From Fratercula arctica (lineage: Eukaryota > Chordata > Aves > Charadriiformes > Alcidae): a DNA stretch of 64,000 bases. Shown here piece by piece: positions 23,908-36,402 of the stretch. Under the pieces are notes generated by a model. The model ran no database searches, was not told the DNA's origin, and worked only from the letters and a program-made list of their open reading frames with translations. The position numbers and the translations under genes are program-made. How positions within the stretch are numbered: position 1 is the stretch's first letter; every line of letters begins with the position of its first letter. The DNA lies in assembly GCA_947846985.1 (NCBI GenBank), contig CANTUZ010000002.1, positions 132,459,889 to 132,523,888 of the forward strand. The letters run 5' to 3'.

Positions 23908-25964
23908 TTTCAAAGTTAAAATCTGCACCTCCTCCAAGCTCAGGAGTGCGTATTCCAAGAAACAAGAAGTCAGGCAAAAAAGCCAGGAGGCCTGCATGGA
24001 TCAATAGCAAGCTCAAAAACAAAAAGGAGGCCTACAGAGGGTGGAAGCAAGGACAGGTAGACTGGGAAGAATACAGAGAAACTGTCCAAGTGGACAGGAA
24101 CCAGATTAGGCAAGCTAAAGCCCAGACAGAATTAAATCTGGCCAGAGACACCAAGGACAACAAGAAAAACTTCTGTAAGTATGTAAAAGATAAAGGCAAG
24201 AGTAGGGAAGATGTGGGCCCTCTCCAGAAGGAAACAAGAGACCTGGTCACCCAGGATATGGAAAAGGCTGAGATACTCAATGACTCTTTCACCTCGGTCT
24301 TCACTGGCAAGGGCTCTGACCACACTGCCTAAGTTGCAGAAAGCAAAAATGGGCTACAAGAATGAAGAACTGCCCACTATAGGAGAAGACCAGGTTCAAG
24401 ACCATCTAAGGAACATGTCAGTACATAAGTCCATGGGACCTGATGACATCCATCCATGGGTCCTGAGGAAGGTGGTGGATGAAATTGCTAAGCCGCTTTC
24501 CATTATATTTGAAAAGTCATGGCAGTCTGATGAAGTTCCCACTGACTGGAAAAGGGGAAACATAACCCCCATTTTCAAAAAGGGAAAAAAGGAAGACCCG
24601 AAGAACTACAGTCTGGTCAGTTTTGCCTTTGTGCCTGGCAAGAACATGGAGCAAATCCTCCTGAAATCTCTGCTAAGGCAAATGGAAAATAAGGAGGTGA
24701 CTGGTGACAGCGAACATGGCTTCACCAAGGGCAAGTCATGCTTGACGAATCTGGTGGCCTTCTACAATGGTGCTACAGCATTGGTAGATAATGGGAGAGC
24801 AACAGACATCATTTACCTGGACTTACGCAAAGCGTTTGACATTGTCCCACATGACATCCTGGTCTCTAAAGTGGAAACGCGTGGATTTGATGGATGGACC
24901 ACTCGGTGGATAAGGAACTGGCTAGATGGCTGCACTCAGAGGGTTGTGGTAAACAGCTAGATGTCCAAGTGGAAACCAGTGATGAGTGGTGTTTCTCAGG
25001 GGTCAGTACTCGGACCAGTGCTGTTTAGCATCGTTGTCGACAACATGGACAGTGGAATTGAGTGCACCCTCAGCAAGTTTGCCGATGTCACCAAACTGTG
25101 TGACGTGGTCGACACTCTGGAGGGAAGGGATGCCATCCAGAGAGACCTGGATAGGCTTGAGAGGTGGGCCAGTGCAGACCTCATGGAGTTCAACCAGGCC
25201 AAGTGCAAGGTCCTGCACCTGGGTCATGGCAATCCCAAGCACAAATACAGGTTGGGTGGAGAATGGATTGAGAGCAGCCCTGAGGAGAAAGACTTGGGGG
25301 TATTGGTGGATGAGAAGCTTAACATGAGCCGGCAACGTGCACTTGCAGCCCAGAAAGCCAACCCCATCCTGGGCTGCATCCACAGAAGCATGGCCAGCAG
25401 GTTGAGGAAGGTGATTCTGCCCCTCTACTCCACTCTCGTGAGACCCCACCTGGAGTACTGTGTCCAGCTCTGGAGTCCCCAGCATAAGAAGGACATGGAC
25501 CTGCTGGAATGGGTCCAGAGGAGGTCCACGAAGATGATCAGAGGACTGGAGGACGTCTCCTATGAAGACAGGCTGAGAGTTGGGGTTGTTCAGCCTGGAG
25601 AAGAGAAGGCTCCAGGGAGACCTTATAGCAGCCTTCCAGTACCTAAAGGGGGCCTACAGGAGAGATGGGGAGAGACTCTTTCTCAGGGAGTGTAGTGATA
25701 GGATGAGAGGTAACAGTTTTAAACTGAAAGAGGAGAGATTTAGATTAGATATTAGGAAGAAATTCTCTAGTGTGAGGGTAGCGAGGCGCTGGAACAGGTT
25801 GTCCAGAGGACTTGTGGAGGCCCCATCCCTGGAAGTGTTCAAGGCCAGGCTGGATGGGGCTTTGAGCAGCCTGGTCTAGTGGGAGGTGTCCCTGCCCGTG
25901 GCAGGGGAGTTGGAACAAGGTGATCTTTAAGGTCCCTTCCAACCTAAACCATTCTATGATTCTA
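23908..25964 (+). mobile_element. CR1 LINE, long 5'-truncated copy with dead ORF2
   Basis: CR1 begins near the end of the endonuclease-to-RT linker (HLLQAQE region, 23926) and runs through the whole reverse transcriptase and C-terminal domain to the 3' tail (ATTCTATGATTCTA, 25951-25964). Motifs in order: KSMGPD (24430), [11 protein letters not shown] (near 24720), YLDLRKAFD (near 24815), [14 protein letters not shown] (near 24985), FADV (25078-25089), LGCI and the C-terminal RRWNRL block. Breaks: a frame change near 24310-24330, an in-frame TAG at 24958-24960, and a two-base loss in GAGAGAGTT near 25575 that shifts the last 100 codons. The catalytic FADD has become FADV, so even a repaired frame would lack an essential aspartate. 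As in other CR1 copies, RT would reverse-transcribe its own RNA at the target site. Confidence 0.97.
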
Positions 25965-28900
25965 AGCTACCAGGCCCATCTTAGTCTCTGCTGCAATATG
26001 AGTTTATTTGGTGTCATTTGGTGCTTGCTTTTACCAGAAGAATTAGAAAGACTGTTGAAACTGAGAACATAGATTTACATTGATCTGCGGAGATACTACT
26101 TACATATGAGAGAGTGTATGATAGTACCTATAGTAAAATATGCTTGGATCTACACCTTTTCTATCTTCTTACGTTATACCATATATGAATGAAATATATG
26201 CTGTTTGAATACTATGGGATGAGCCAATATTTTAATCTTCCACTGAGATTTATGGAAACATTACACAGTTGTCTGTGTCTGCACACGTTTATGAAGTATG
26301 CAACACAGGCTGGTACTGGAGGCAGGATTCTGAGCCAGATGAACCAAATACCTATCCAGATCTTTTGATCTTGATATAGATACAAATGAGCAATTGTAAG
26401 AAAAGAGAAATTGTTTCAGTCTGGTTTTTGCTAGGAAGGTGTAAACATCGCAAGTTAAGCCACAGTGATAAAAGGTGTTTCTAATTGGCATGCTTGCTGA
26501 TCGTTTCAGAGATAAATGGTCAAAGAAACTGAGCTACCCTCTTGTACCTAGAGATGAATCTTCCAGCACAGGATTAATGTACTTTTGTGGTGATTGTTTT
26601 CCAACACTGCTACGCAGAATTGGCTGATACTGCTTACTGTTACAATTCCTCTTAAAATATATGAGTGAAATAAATGTGTAATGGTTAACATCAAGGTAAA
26701 AAAAAGCCTATCATGTTTGTTAATGGAGTACAGCAGCAATTAATTTTATGGCTAATGTGTTAGGCATGGAAAGTCTGCAAACGAGGTAATAAGAATGTGT
26801 TACATCAAGCATCCTTATAAGACATCCGTAAAGCTATGGGGTGCTTTTCAAGACGCTTTGAAAACTAAATTTAACAACAGTGAAATTCATGTGATACTGC
26901 AATGTAAAAATGATGTAAATGTAATCTTAACCAGTAAAATCAAATATATTATCTGCATTATAAGATCGATGGCCAGCAGATGTAGTTCACAAATTCAAAT
27001 GTACTTTTGATTGTTTAGGGATAAACTAAGATGATTAAGGGTGGTATTGCAGAAGAAACTGTTCTTTTGAAAAGAGATTGGATTGATATATACTATTTAT
27101 TTTGCCTTTACTAGCCAAAAGGATTGTGAGTATGAAGCAAACATTTTGGACATTTTGTTATTATCCTTACATGATCTTGGTAAGAAGAAGTCATTAAACT
27201 TGTATAATCTTTTTTTTTTTTTTTTTTTTTTTTAAATGGGCGACCATATAATATTTTCTAGAATATATTTCAAACATTTGTGAGACTGGGCAAAGTGTTG
27301 CCCATGTGCTTAGAGCAGTGAAAGTTTGCATAGCAAAATGGCCACGGGTACCGCTCTTTACTGAGGCCAGCACGTCGTAAATTCAGGTGGGTGTCAGGTC
27401 CTGCTAACGGGTAACTGGGGTGTACAGGAATGAGGACAGTATCTGATTAACAGTGGTTGCAGAAACAGCAGATTATTGCCTCCATTTCTGTCTTCTGCCT
27501 GGCAACACCACTTACTCTGGCACCAGATCTCCCTCCCCTACCCTTCTGCTACATTCTTTGTTTCACAGGAGTGATCCACATTCTCACCCTTCTTCCATAC
27601 TGCCCCATCCTTTTGATGACAAAATTCAGCTTTAATGACACTGCTGGGGAACCCAAGCTAACTCTTGTTATGAGTACTAGTAAAATTAAAGGAAAAGTAC
27701 TTCTGTAATAGTTATGACTACACTGGAGGTATTCAAAATAAAAGAAAAAGGTATGGGGAACAGAAGTTAGAAGAAGTTAAAAAATGCTAATTGTTTATCA
27801 TTTTACCCTGATGTTTATATTTTAGTGTATTAAAATGCATAGTAGCATATAAACATCAATTTTATGTTTGCTAGTACCTTCACAAAAAATAGAAAAGTCA
27901 TCATCTCACACTAAATCCTGTTATGATCTTTTGTGGAACAGAAGGATTCAGTCCCATTAAGTTCTATGGTAAAAGTACATCTTCTCAGCTCTAGGTATCC
28001 ATGACCTATCTAAAAATATAAAGTAAAAATGCAGAAGAAGTTAAGGTGATCAGAAGAGCCAGAAGAACAAAATTATATGTTACGAGTCCTCTGCATATAC
28101 ACTGATCCACACATACTATTCAACTAAATATTTTTCCAATAGATTACACTGCACAAGACTCTCCAAGGCCTCCTTTGACTTTATCAAGTTTTAGATCAGT
28201 TTTGATAATGTCATATGTCCTTAAAATCTTGCAGTAGTGGCAGTCTCAGCAAACAATTTTCTCCTATTACAGAAGCATATTTTCTGCATATGTTGTATAA
28301 ATATATCTTCTAACATTTATATTTGTATTTAAATAAATATATTAAATTCTATTAGTTTTGAGATGCTACACTTCTATCTTTTTTAATAAATCTCTATGCT
28401 GGGAAAGAACTGCACTTCAATAACCTATGTAAACATATTGCATATTATTAGACCTTAAAATTACATGTTTGACAGATAGCACACAGTTTCTCAAGGGTTC
28501 TATTTCAATCTGTGAAACTTATTAACTGTGATCTTGTAGCCAATGACAAAAGATAATAAAAAATCAGCTGTTCTTTAAATCAAAGCATTTGTCCATAGAT
28601 AATAAAAAATTCATAATTTCCATTCATGACTGAGGAAAAAAAAAATTTTCACCTTGAGTTGGTTCCACTCATCTGACTAAAAAGACATAGTAAACCGAAA
28701 TGTTTGATACTTCAAAAGTTTTTAATTTGGGAATCTATCTAGCAAATCATGTGGGACTTTTGACTAAAAGCTAGTTAAGATCCTGGAAGCACAAAGTATG
28801 TCTCTAAAAAAACAGATAAAGAAAAAAACCTGCATACATCTCCAGTAAGAAACACAGGTGTTGGGGAAATGGTACAGTAACACCAGATGCTCTTGGTTTA

Positions 28901-31900
28901 GACTCTTGGACGTTCTGGATACAAATAGTTTTTACATATATATACACATATATATTAATACTAGGTGCTCTTTCTGCTAATGTAAGCATATTGAATGGTC
29001 TTGTAGAAACTGCTGTTGTTTTAGATTTTTATTCTCCCCTCCCCCCCAACACCCCTAAATCATTATAGTGATTTCTACTTCTTCATTAATTTGAGGTTTC
29101 TAGATGCTTTTTCCTTTCACTGACTGAAATACTTCAATGGCTTCTGTTTCCTGTTCTTTTTTAGGGATCCAGCAGCTGAGCTATAATGGAAAAGTTAAGC
29201 AAAGAGTCCAATCTGAATAGTTTATAGTCCTGTGTCTTCCTGAAATAAACCAAGACCTCTTTTTTGCCTTGCAGAAGTTTTTTTATTATTATTATTATTT
29301 TTGTGTTTTTTAAAATATTATGAGAATTATAATAAATATTTGCATGAGTTTTGCTGGAATGAAGTAACTATTCAGAATTAAAGTCTCACAAATTGGAAGA
29401 CAACCTTCAACATTCTGTCCTCCACCAGAGTTTATTGATTGGTAGTCAAGGATGGGGAATGGGAGAAATTGGTTCGAGTTTCTCAAGGAATTAAGGAAGG
29501 AATTAAATCTGGTTTCTCACAACAAGGAAGAATGGTCTAAAAATCAGATAGCAATTTGTTTTAAATATAACAAAATTAACAAATTAATGAACAAAACACA
29601 AATGCTAAAATTGCTTTTTGTGAAAATATAGCTTGTGGTGTTGTAGTCCACGTGTAAAAAAGTTAAATGTACATTACGCCGGGTTTGGGGGATTTTCTGA
29701 GAACAGGTGCCTTCATATGACAGGTTCACAGACCTTTTCATGACATCATCAAGGAAGCATTTTAAGGTGGGAAAAAGTGAAGGATTTGGCATTTGAAAAA
29801 TTCGAGTAAGCTTGGTGAAGAACAAATGATTACCATGGGCCTTGTTTCCCATCCTGTACATACAAACCACTTCTGCAGCCAGGTGACAGTACAGTAGTTT
29901 TCACTTATGCTCATGGAGCAAGGAACATGTCAAATAAAAGTTACATCTCTGACTTTTCAGTAAAGATTTGCTTGTGTTTTCCAAAACAGTATTAAGAATT
30001 TTTTGCTTTTAGACAATGTACTATATTCATGTTAGTACCTCTATAATGAGTGAGGAAATAATTAGCAAAGGAACAACAGTCACTCTCAATTTTTTTGTGT
30101 GTCATTATCTATTTTATCCAAACAGATCTCCATCCTCTTCAGCAAAGACACCTTTTTTTTTACCTTTGCACTCTTTTGCTGCCTAGCACTCTCATGCTTT
30201 CTGCAGGGAAGTAGGGAGAGTGACACTTTATACTCAAACTTGATAAATGAATTCTTTGCCTTCTTGTTTCTTGGTAAGTGGACCATTAAGCTGTGTGTCC
30301 TTGACTCTCCCTGTTGGTAGGATGAATGAATATGAGAACAAAAGGATTTACCTTTGAGTAAATTTTATTTTACTTCCAGCATATGGTTAATAATATATTT
30401 TATATACAATTTCCCTAATATACTACATGATAGAAAATGTGGTAGAAGGATTAAAATGTGGTATGCTTCATGTTTTCACAAGTCTTGTTAAAGTTTGTTG
30501 TTTTAACATCTTAACTTAAGCTTGCATTCCCACTTGCCTTACGTGAAGATTATAATACGAAGAAAAAAAAGAAACTCCTCTGAACCAGTTTTCATAATGT
30601 GCATCCTTAACTGACAATAAGTAATTGGAAAAGAATTTTTGTATTTGTAAGGTTTGACCTTGACATTGTTTGTATAGGCCTCCAAAGCAATTATTGTAGA
30701 AACTGAGATGGAAAACAATGGCAAAAAGCAGACAGAAATGCTTGAATTAGTGCAAATCACAAACGTAGCTGAGTGGTATTAGATGACAGTTTACTTTTAA
30801 TGAGGGAAGACATGGAGTAATTAAATCTTGACATACAATTATGAAAAATATCAGGTAACAAGCCTGCTATGCAATATAAAATAAGAAAAGACATTTTCTG
30901 AAAACTTGCCTGATGCTCTGTCATCTGAGACTGTTCTTTATGAGTGCAGGGTGAAGGTCAAGGAGGTATCTCAACTCCATCAATCCTTTGGACAGTTACA
31001 AATGACCTTTCACTTTTCATAAGACATTCAATATTCTGAATGGGGGGGGGATACATTTTTCTGTGTTTAGAAAATAGCAAAATTGAAACCTTTTATAGCG
31101 CACAAGGTGCATTTGTGTTTGAATCTCCTGAACAGCTCATTCATTCTTAAATGTTCATTGACACCAATATCTCATTTACATGATCTAAATGATTTCAAAA
31201 TGCTGTATCTGTTTCAACATATTCTTTACCTTTTCATATTTGTATTGCATTAATTGTTGTGTTATGTTTTGCCTATTTTTTAATGTGTATTGTGTGTTTT
31301 CTCCAAGGAGTGTTTTAAAACATTACGGCGCATTCAGAAGTGTGGGTTTGAATTGTTGCTGCTCCCATTTGGTATCGATGCAAATCCAAGCATTACATCA
31401 CATTTTTGTTTCATATTTATTTTGCAAGGATTAAACCTTCAAGTCTGTTTTAGTCTTGATCTGTCATGGTGTCCATGGAAATTGTGTTGTTAGAAAGTGT
31501 ACCACCAGATACACATTTCGGTGTGACTTAGGGGGTTTGACTTTAATCCACAGGCATTTCTGTGTGTAACCAGAGTTTGCTCTTCGGTCATATAAGCTTT
31601 GATTCCAATGGTACTGGTGTTAGGTGAGTATTAAGGATGTAATTGTTATTATTTTTGTACTGAATAAAAAAAATGCAAGCAAGCTACTATTTCACCTGTA
31701 TTTTGGAAAGTCAAAATATTTTCCCCTTTTTCACGTAGATTCATTTTTTTTCCTCCTATTTGTTACACAAAACAAAGAAACTTGGAATTCTAGGCAAGAA
31801 CTGTTGCTTGATCTATCCCAACACTCTGCATGTTATGAGTAGGTAATCCTTTTGCTAACTTAAGTTGTACTTCAGTGTATAAATATAGAGAAAATAAAGG

Positions 31901-31960
31901 AAAAAAGACAAGAACAAATATATGTAAATGTTACAAAAGAACAACTTCTCTTCATTAAAG
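25965..31960. other. 6 kb stretch free of young transposons
   Basis: No gene or transposon recognised. It contains a poly-T run of 24 bases (27210-27233), a (TTA)n tract (29281-29301), a C-rich run near 29037-29057 and a G9 run near 31041. The poly-T has no SINE or retrocopy sequence attached that I can recognise. Confidence 0.5.
27210..27233. repeat. poly-T run
   Basis: Twenty-four consecutive T residues. No transcript-like sequence is recognisable on either side. Confidence 0.95.
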
Positions 31961-32058
31961 AAACCAACAAAACTCCCTTTGAGATAGAGCATGATAATAG
32001 ACTGAGAGCAGTCTTGGAAATGAATGAAAACTTACATAGGGAGAACACAAATGCATAA
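31961..32058 (+). other. possible exon-like segment, coiled-coil character (E5)
   Basis: The segment follows a pyrimidine-rich acceptor-like site (ACTTCTCTTCATTAAAG). Reading from 31963 after two carried-over bases it gives IEHDNRLRAVLEMNENLH and stops at TAA (32056). Leu, Val, Asn and Leu at 3-4-3 spacing fit a coiled coil with the common buried Asn. The same frame is open back to 31876, some 60 codons in all, which is unusual in DNA this AT-rich. No credible donor is visible, so the 3' limit is unknown. It would be an exon just upstream of the better one at 34542. Confidence 0.3.
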
Positions 32059-34541
32059 TTTATAGTATCTTAGCTCACTTGCTGTATTTAATTAAAGATG
32101 CTACAACATACAATATAATTCTATCAGTTTAGAAGAATCTATCTGTATCTTTAGTGCTGAAAGTTAGGTGTGCCTTCAATTGCAAATAATTATTTATTTA
32201 AATCATACATAATATCTCATTCATTGCTTTTAGAAACATTATTCAAGGTCTGCCATGGGCAACAATTTGAAATAAAGCATAGGCAATTTTATTAGACTTG
32301 AAAAGCTCTTCAGAACAGAATTATTAAAACGATGCTCAGCATCTCAAATTGGATAAACCAAAGTGACATTCATAATATCTCAGTAATTTGGTTTCAAGCA
32401 TATGCCTTGCTACAGTCTTCAAAATCTTGTGGTTTAGTTTACCTGTACTTTACTATGTATTCACAACTTACACCTTACACTGAGTTAGATTCTCTACTCA
32501 GACCAGTGGAAATCAAGAGTTAGCGCAGTTGGTGAAACACTTCCTTTCTCTCTCTAGCTTTCTTTCTAGGTAAGCCTATGAAATGGAAAAATAAGAAGAA
32601 TAGTTTCAGAACATTTTAGGGAAGGACTCCAGGGCAAATATTCAGTTGCTCTCCTCCACTTATAAAATATCATTAGCATGAGCTTGCATCCCAGGAATTT
32701 CAGCAAAACGAAATCAAACAAAATTATAGTCTTCATAAGTAGAGGTTAGGAAAAATTTCCTAAGACTACTTATATATCAAGACATAATAGGCATATACAT
32801 GCAAAAAATACTGCAAGCTGCTATTTACAATGTCAGAAAACTTCCCTTAATTTTGATGAGGTACATTCAGTTTCAAAGTAGTTGAAGAAAAAAATGCAAA
32901 GCATAAATATTCCCCAATTTTATAGAAATTAATACTAATAAAAGATAGTGATTCAAAATTTTAATACTAGCAAAAAAAAAAATATCATGTTTCATGAATT
33001 GTCAATCCTTGTATTATCTGGAAAACTTAAAGATCAAAAAAAGTAGAAATAAAAGTAATCCCTTTATTCCCCCATCTTTTAAAGGACTTTGCGCATGTGT
33101 CTTTTCTGGTATTCCAAAAATTATTTAAATTGCTTCTTTCTTATGATGGTATAAGACTGTATTTTAAGAGAGTTTTGGAAAAAAAAAAGCTGCTTAAAAC
33201 TACTGATCTGTTTTCCTGTTGAGTCTTATCACACTAGTGTGCGAGCTTTAATTTGGTACTAGCAAGTACCGAGTTTACTGTATGCTATGGTTGGTCTCTC
33301 TCTTGGGTTAATGTATATATGGAGGTACATAGTAAAACAAATTGGTAAAAATGAAGAGGCTGGCCAATGCAAGACATTACTTGTTCTCTTAAGCTGATAT
33401 TCATTTGAATGTGTGAATGTTAATTAGGCACTCAGTCCAAAATTTGCACCTTAATGAACCTGTCAAATTTAAATTGGTGTCATGGCCTCAGTAGATAGCC
33501 TACTGAGTTCCTGCTGATCTTTTCTTATATGTAAGTTAACATGGTGGAAATAGAGACCCAGCAGATGACTCTTTTTCTGTTAAGACCTCTGTCTTCTTGG
33601 TTTGAAACTGGGGCTCAAGCTGTGAAATTGGGAAGGAGAACTCCAAAAGTGCAAAAAACCTCAAGTTGACTAAAATCTAGAAAAATAAAATTAATTTAAA
33701 TGCATTCATGGCTCTGGTTGTAGCTCAAATACATACTCATCTGCAAAAGCAGTGACTTTTAGCTGGGCCAGGTATATTGAAATAATACACTATCTTCTTT
33801 TTTAAAAAAACAAACCAGCAAAAACAAAGGAAATTAAACATAGAAAAAAATATAAATGCAACATTATTGTGGAGATTTTACATTAACAAAAATAGGAAAC
33901 TCAGTTTTAGTTGCCAGAACAACCATCATTCAGCCACACTGCGAATATATGAAAATACAGTGAAGTTAATACTGCACAGTATATGGCATAGAAATACAAT
34001 ATAATATGTACGGAAAGTGCAAAACAGCAGAATTACTGTTGCTGTGGGAACCATACTTTGAATTTAATGACATTTGTTTGTGTCATATCTCAATCATAAT
34101 GTTGCATTAACGTAGTTATTTGCATTTAATTCTATATTACATTCCCAGTTTAGAAGAACACATTTGCAGTTGCTCATGTCTCTGCTTCCAACAGTGATTC
34201 AAAATTATATACTTTCTAAGATTATTTTGACAGAATTATATATAACCTCATGATGGAGCATCTCATTACCCTGGCAAGAGACCTTGACGCAGGAAGTAGT
34301 TTGTGAAAGAGTTAGGTATTGATAACTAAAAATCTTGTTTTTAAAGATGGTTTATTTACTGTGCTATTATGTTATTATACCTGTACTTTCATGGGCAAAT
34401 ACTTTGTTATGAGAGATGGAGTGCTTAATTATTTCTCAGTGACCACAACTTCAATGTAAGTGGTCTGAACTCGTAAAAACAGAAGTGTATAATTCAGTTA
34501 AGATTCAATTTGTGCTTTATTTATTTCTTTTGAGAACATAG
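32059..34541. other. AT-rich non-coding stretch
   Basis: No gene or repeat recognised. Confidence 0.5.
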
Positions 34542-34664
34542 GACATCAGGCTGGGAAGGAGATACAGTCACTTAGGAAAGAGGTCCGTAAGCTTCTGTCG
34601 TCTCTTCTACTACAGAAAAGCAGTGATGAGAACCAGGTTGAACTGTTTCAGGATAAGGAGAAAT
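34542..34664 (+). pseudogene. exon-like segment encoding coiled coil, frame intact (E6)
   Basis: 123 bases follow an acceptor (TTTATTTCTTTTGAGAACATAG). After two carried-over bases there are exactly 40 open codons and one base left over, so the segment keeps phase. The N-terminal half has a textbook heptad pattern: Ala3, Ile7, Leu10, Val14, Leu17, Leu21 (readable core KEIQSLRKEVRKLLSSLLL). It continues into an acidic, polar stretch (SSDENQVELFQDKEK). GC content and codon variety are higher than in the flanks. The best donor (AAT|GTATAT) is weak, and an in-frame TGA follows soon after. The phase agrees with the exon-like segment at 55893. No family is recognised. It may be a living exon of a diverged gene or, given the damage in its neighbours, a surviving piece of a dead one. 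Confidence 0.5.
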
Positions 34665-35919
34665 GTATATGACGATAATAAATTAAAGCATATAGAATAA
34701 GCATTTTTTTTTTGAAAACGGTCTAATAGGCAATATGACAAATAAAAGCAAATTATATGTACTAGGTATAAAATATTCAATAATACTTTGGAGGGAACCT
34801 GAATTTACTTGTGTATGGTACTGTTATTTAAATGGAGATATCCCCTAGGTAATCCATGCATAGACAAACATCCTTTTTTTCTAGCACCTAAAAAAGCAAA
34901 AGCAGGTGTTCATACCTCTCTTATAAAGAATCATCACTGAAATGAAGATATATATTATGAGAATAAAGGTAGAATACTGACCCTTAAAATCAATGAAAAA
35001 ACTCTATAATCAATTTCCCCAGGAGAAGGACTTCACCGTGAAACTTCCACCTGAGTGTCTTTTAAAACCAAGTTCTAGAATTTTTTATTGAGTATACGGA
35101 GGCCTGACAAGATCTCAACATCTCCGTTTATTTAAAAAGATTGCAAGGGTTAGGGCATGTTGCCAGGGTAAAAGCCAAAAGAGAGTGTGAGACGAAAGGA
35201 AAAGAAAATAAACACAAAAAAGTTAACCAGAGTGGTTTTGAGAGAGGAAAATACGAAAAAAATAGAAGAAATAAAATATTAAAAAAATAAAATAAAATAT
35301 GATAAAATATAAAACTATAAATATTTAAAGCTGAAATGTATATTTAGTTAGTTACTTTTTCTGTACTGTTTCAAAATCTCTACTACCAGGGGGAAAGGAA
35401 ACGGAGAAGTTCTGCACTCAGGCCACAGTCTGGACCAATTCATCCAGTATTCCCTGCTGACAATGCTCAACTTGTCAAGCCTACATATTTTTTAGAGGCA
35501 TGTCATAAAAGGTATATACAACTCTACTTTAGGAACTTTTACACTGAAGAGTTCCATTGTTAAAATGTTTGAAGTGTTGATACAAGATTAATCATAAAAA
35601 TGCAGCAAAGCTATCATTTATAACCTATTTTAAAATAATTTATAACTTATTTAAAAATCATTTGGCAATATAAGTACCAGATATATAAACCCCTCCACAT
35701 TCTCTGAAAGACTGTCTACCTTCAACATAAGTAAACGAGGCAAAACCAGCTACTAAATAAGTTAGTAGTGAAGTTATATTCAACCCTTCCTTGGCTAGAT
35801 GAAGTGGAGGTAGTGGAACAGTTTTATTGAGGAACTCATTCAGTTAAAAGAAGTCACATGTGGGTCCCTATTGCATAAATTACATATTCAGATGCATATT
35901 TTTTGTAGACAAGTAGATC
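34665..35919. other. A-rich non-coding stretch
   Basis: No gene recognised. An A-rich block at about 35195-35320 gives lysine-rich open codons by composition alone. Confidence 0.5.
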
Positions 35920-36402
35920 TGAAGTTCAGAAGGGACTATTCAATCACTTAATCTGACTTCCTTTTAACGTAGGCCATAGAATTTCACTGTTACTTGTGTC
36001 TTTAACCCAATAACTTTTATTTGCAGAGACGTATTTTTCCAGGAAGGCCTGCAGTCTTGAAGAGCTGAACAGATACATGGCTTCCACTGTTAGCTTGTTT
36101 CACTAAGTACCACTGCAGTATTAAAAAATAAACCCGCCTTCTAATGTGAAGTTATTTGTCTTCAGCTTCCCACTGTTGGGTCTTGGTATGCCTTTCTCAA
36201 ATTGTCCTGTAGTTCTCAGTGTTTTGTCTCTGTGAAATCCCTGTAAACTTTACTGAAGTGAAATCTCAATGTTTTCTTTCTGGTGAGTTAAACAAAATGT
36301 TGAATAATTTTTGGCTCTTATCTGCACGAGCTCGTATTTTTCATGGTACTCTTGGATAGTGTCTCAGAACTGGATGTAGTATGTGTCCTGTTAATTACAT
36401 TT
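35920..36402 (-). mobile_element. ancient CR1-type LINE relic
   Basis: The plus strand shows in order AGAAGGGACTATTCAATCAC, TTAATCTGACTTCCTTTTAA, GTCTTGAAGAGCTGAACAGA, AGCTTCCCACTGTTGGGTCT, GGTATGCCTTTCTC and AGAACTGGATGTAGTATG. These are the reverse complement of the C-terminal ORF2/3' end blocks of old amniote CR1 elements. Divergence is high, no frame survives and the tail is gone. The subfamily differs from those of the young copies in this window. Identification is by block order from memory. Confidence 0.62.

Noticed and set aside
23908..25964. CR1 frames read as a host reverse transcriptase gene
   Set aside because: Truncation, stops, frameshift, FADV and a CR1 3' tail identify it as a dead retrotransposon copy.
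27210..27233. Poly-T as the reverse-complement tail of a SINE or processed pseudogene
   Set aside because: No SINE or transcript-like sequence is recognisable on the adjoining side and no target duplication was seen.
32515..32545. tRNA-like string (GTTAGCGCAGTTGGTGAAAC)
   Set aside because: Resembles a D arm only; there is no anticodon arm or B box in register.
35150..35300. Lysine-rich open stretch resembling the other coiled-coil pieces
   Set aside because: Explained by the A-rich composition; no hydrophobic heptad and no splice signals.
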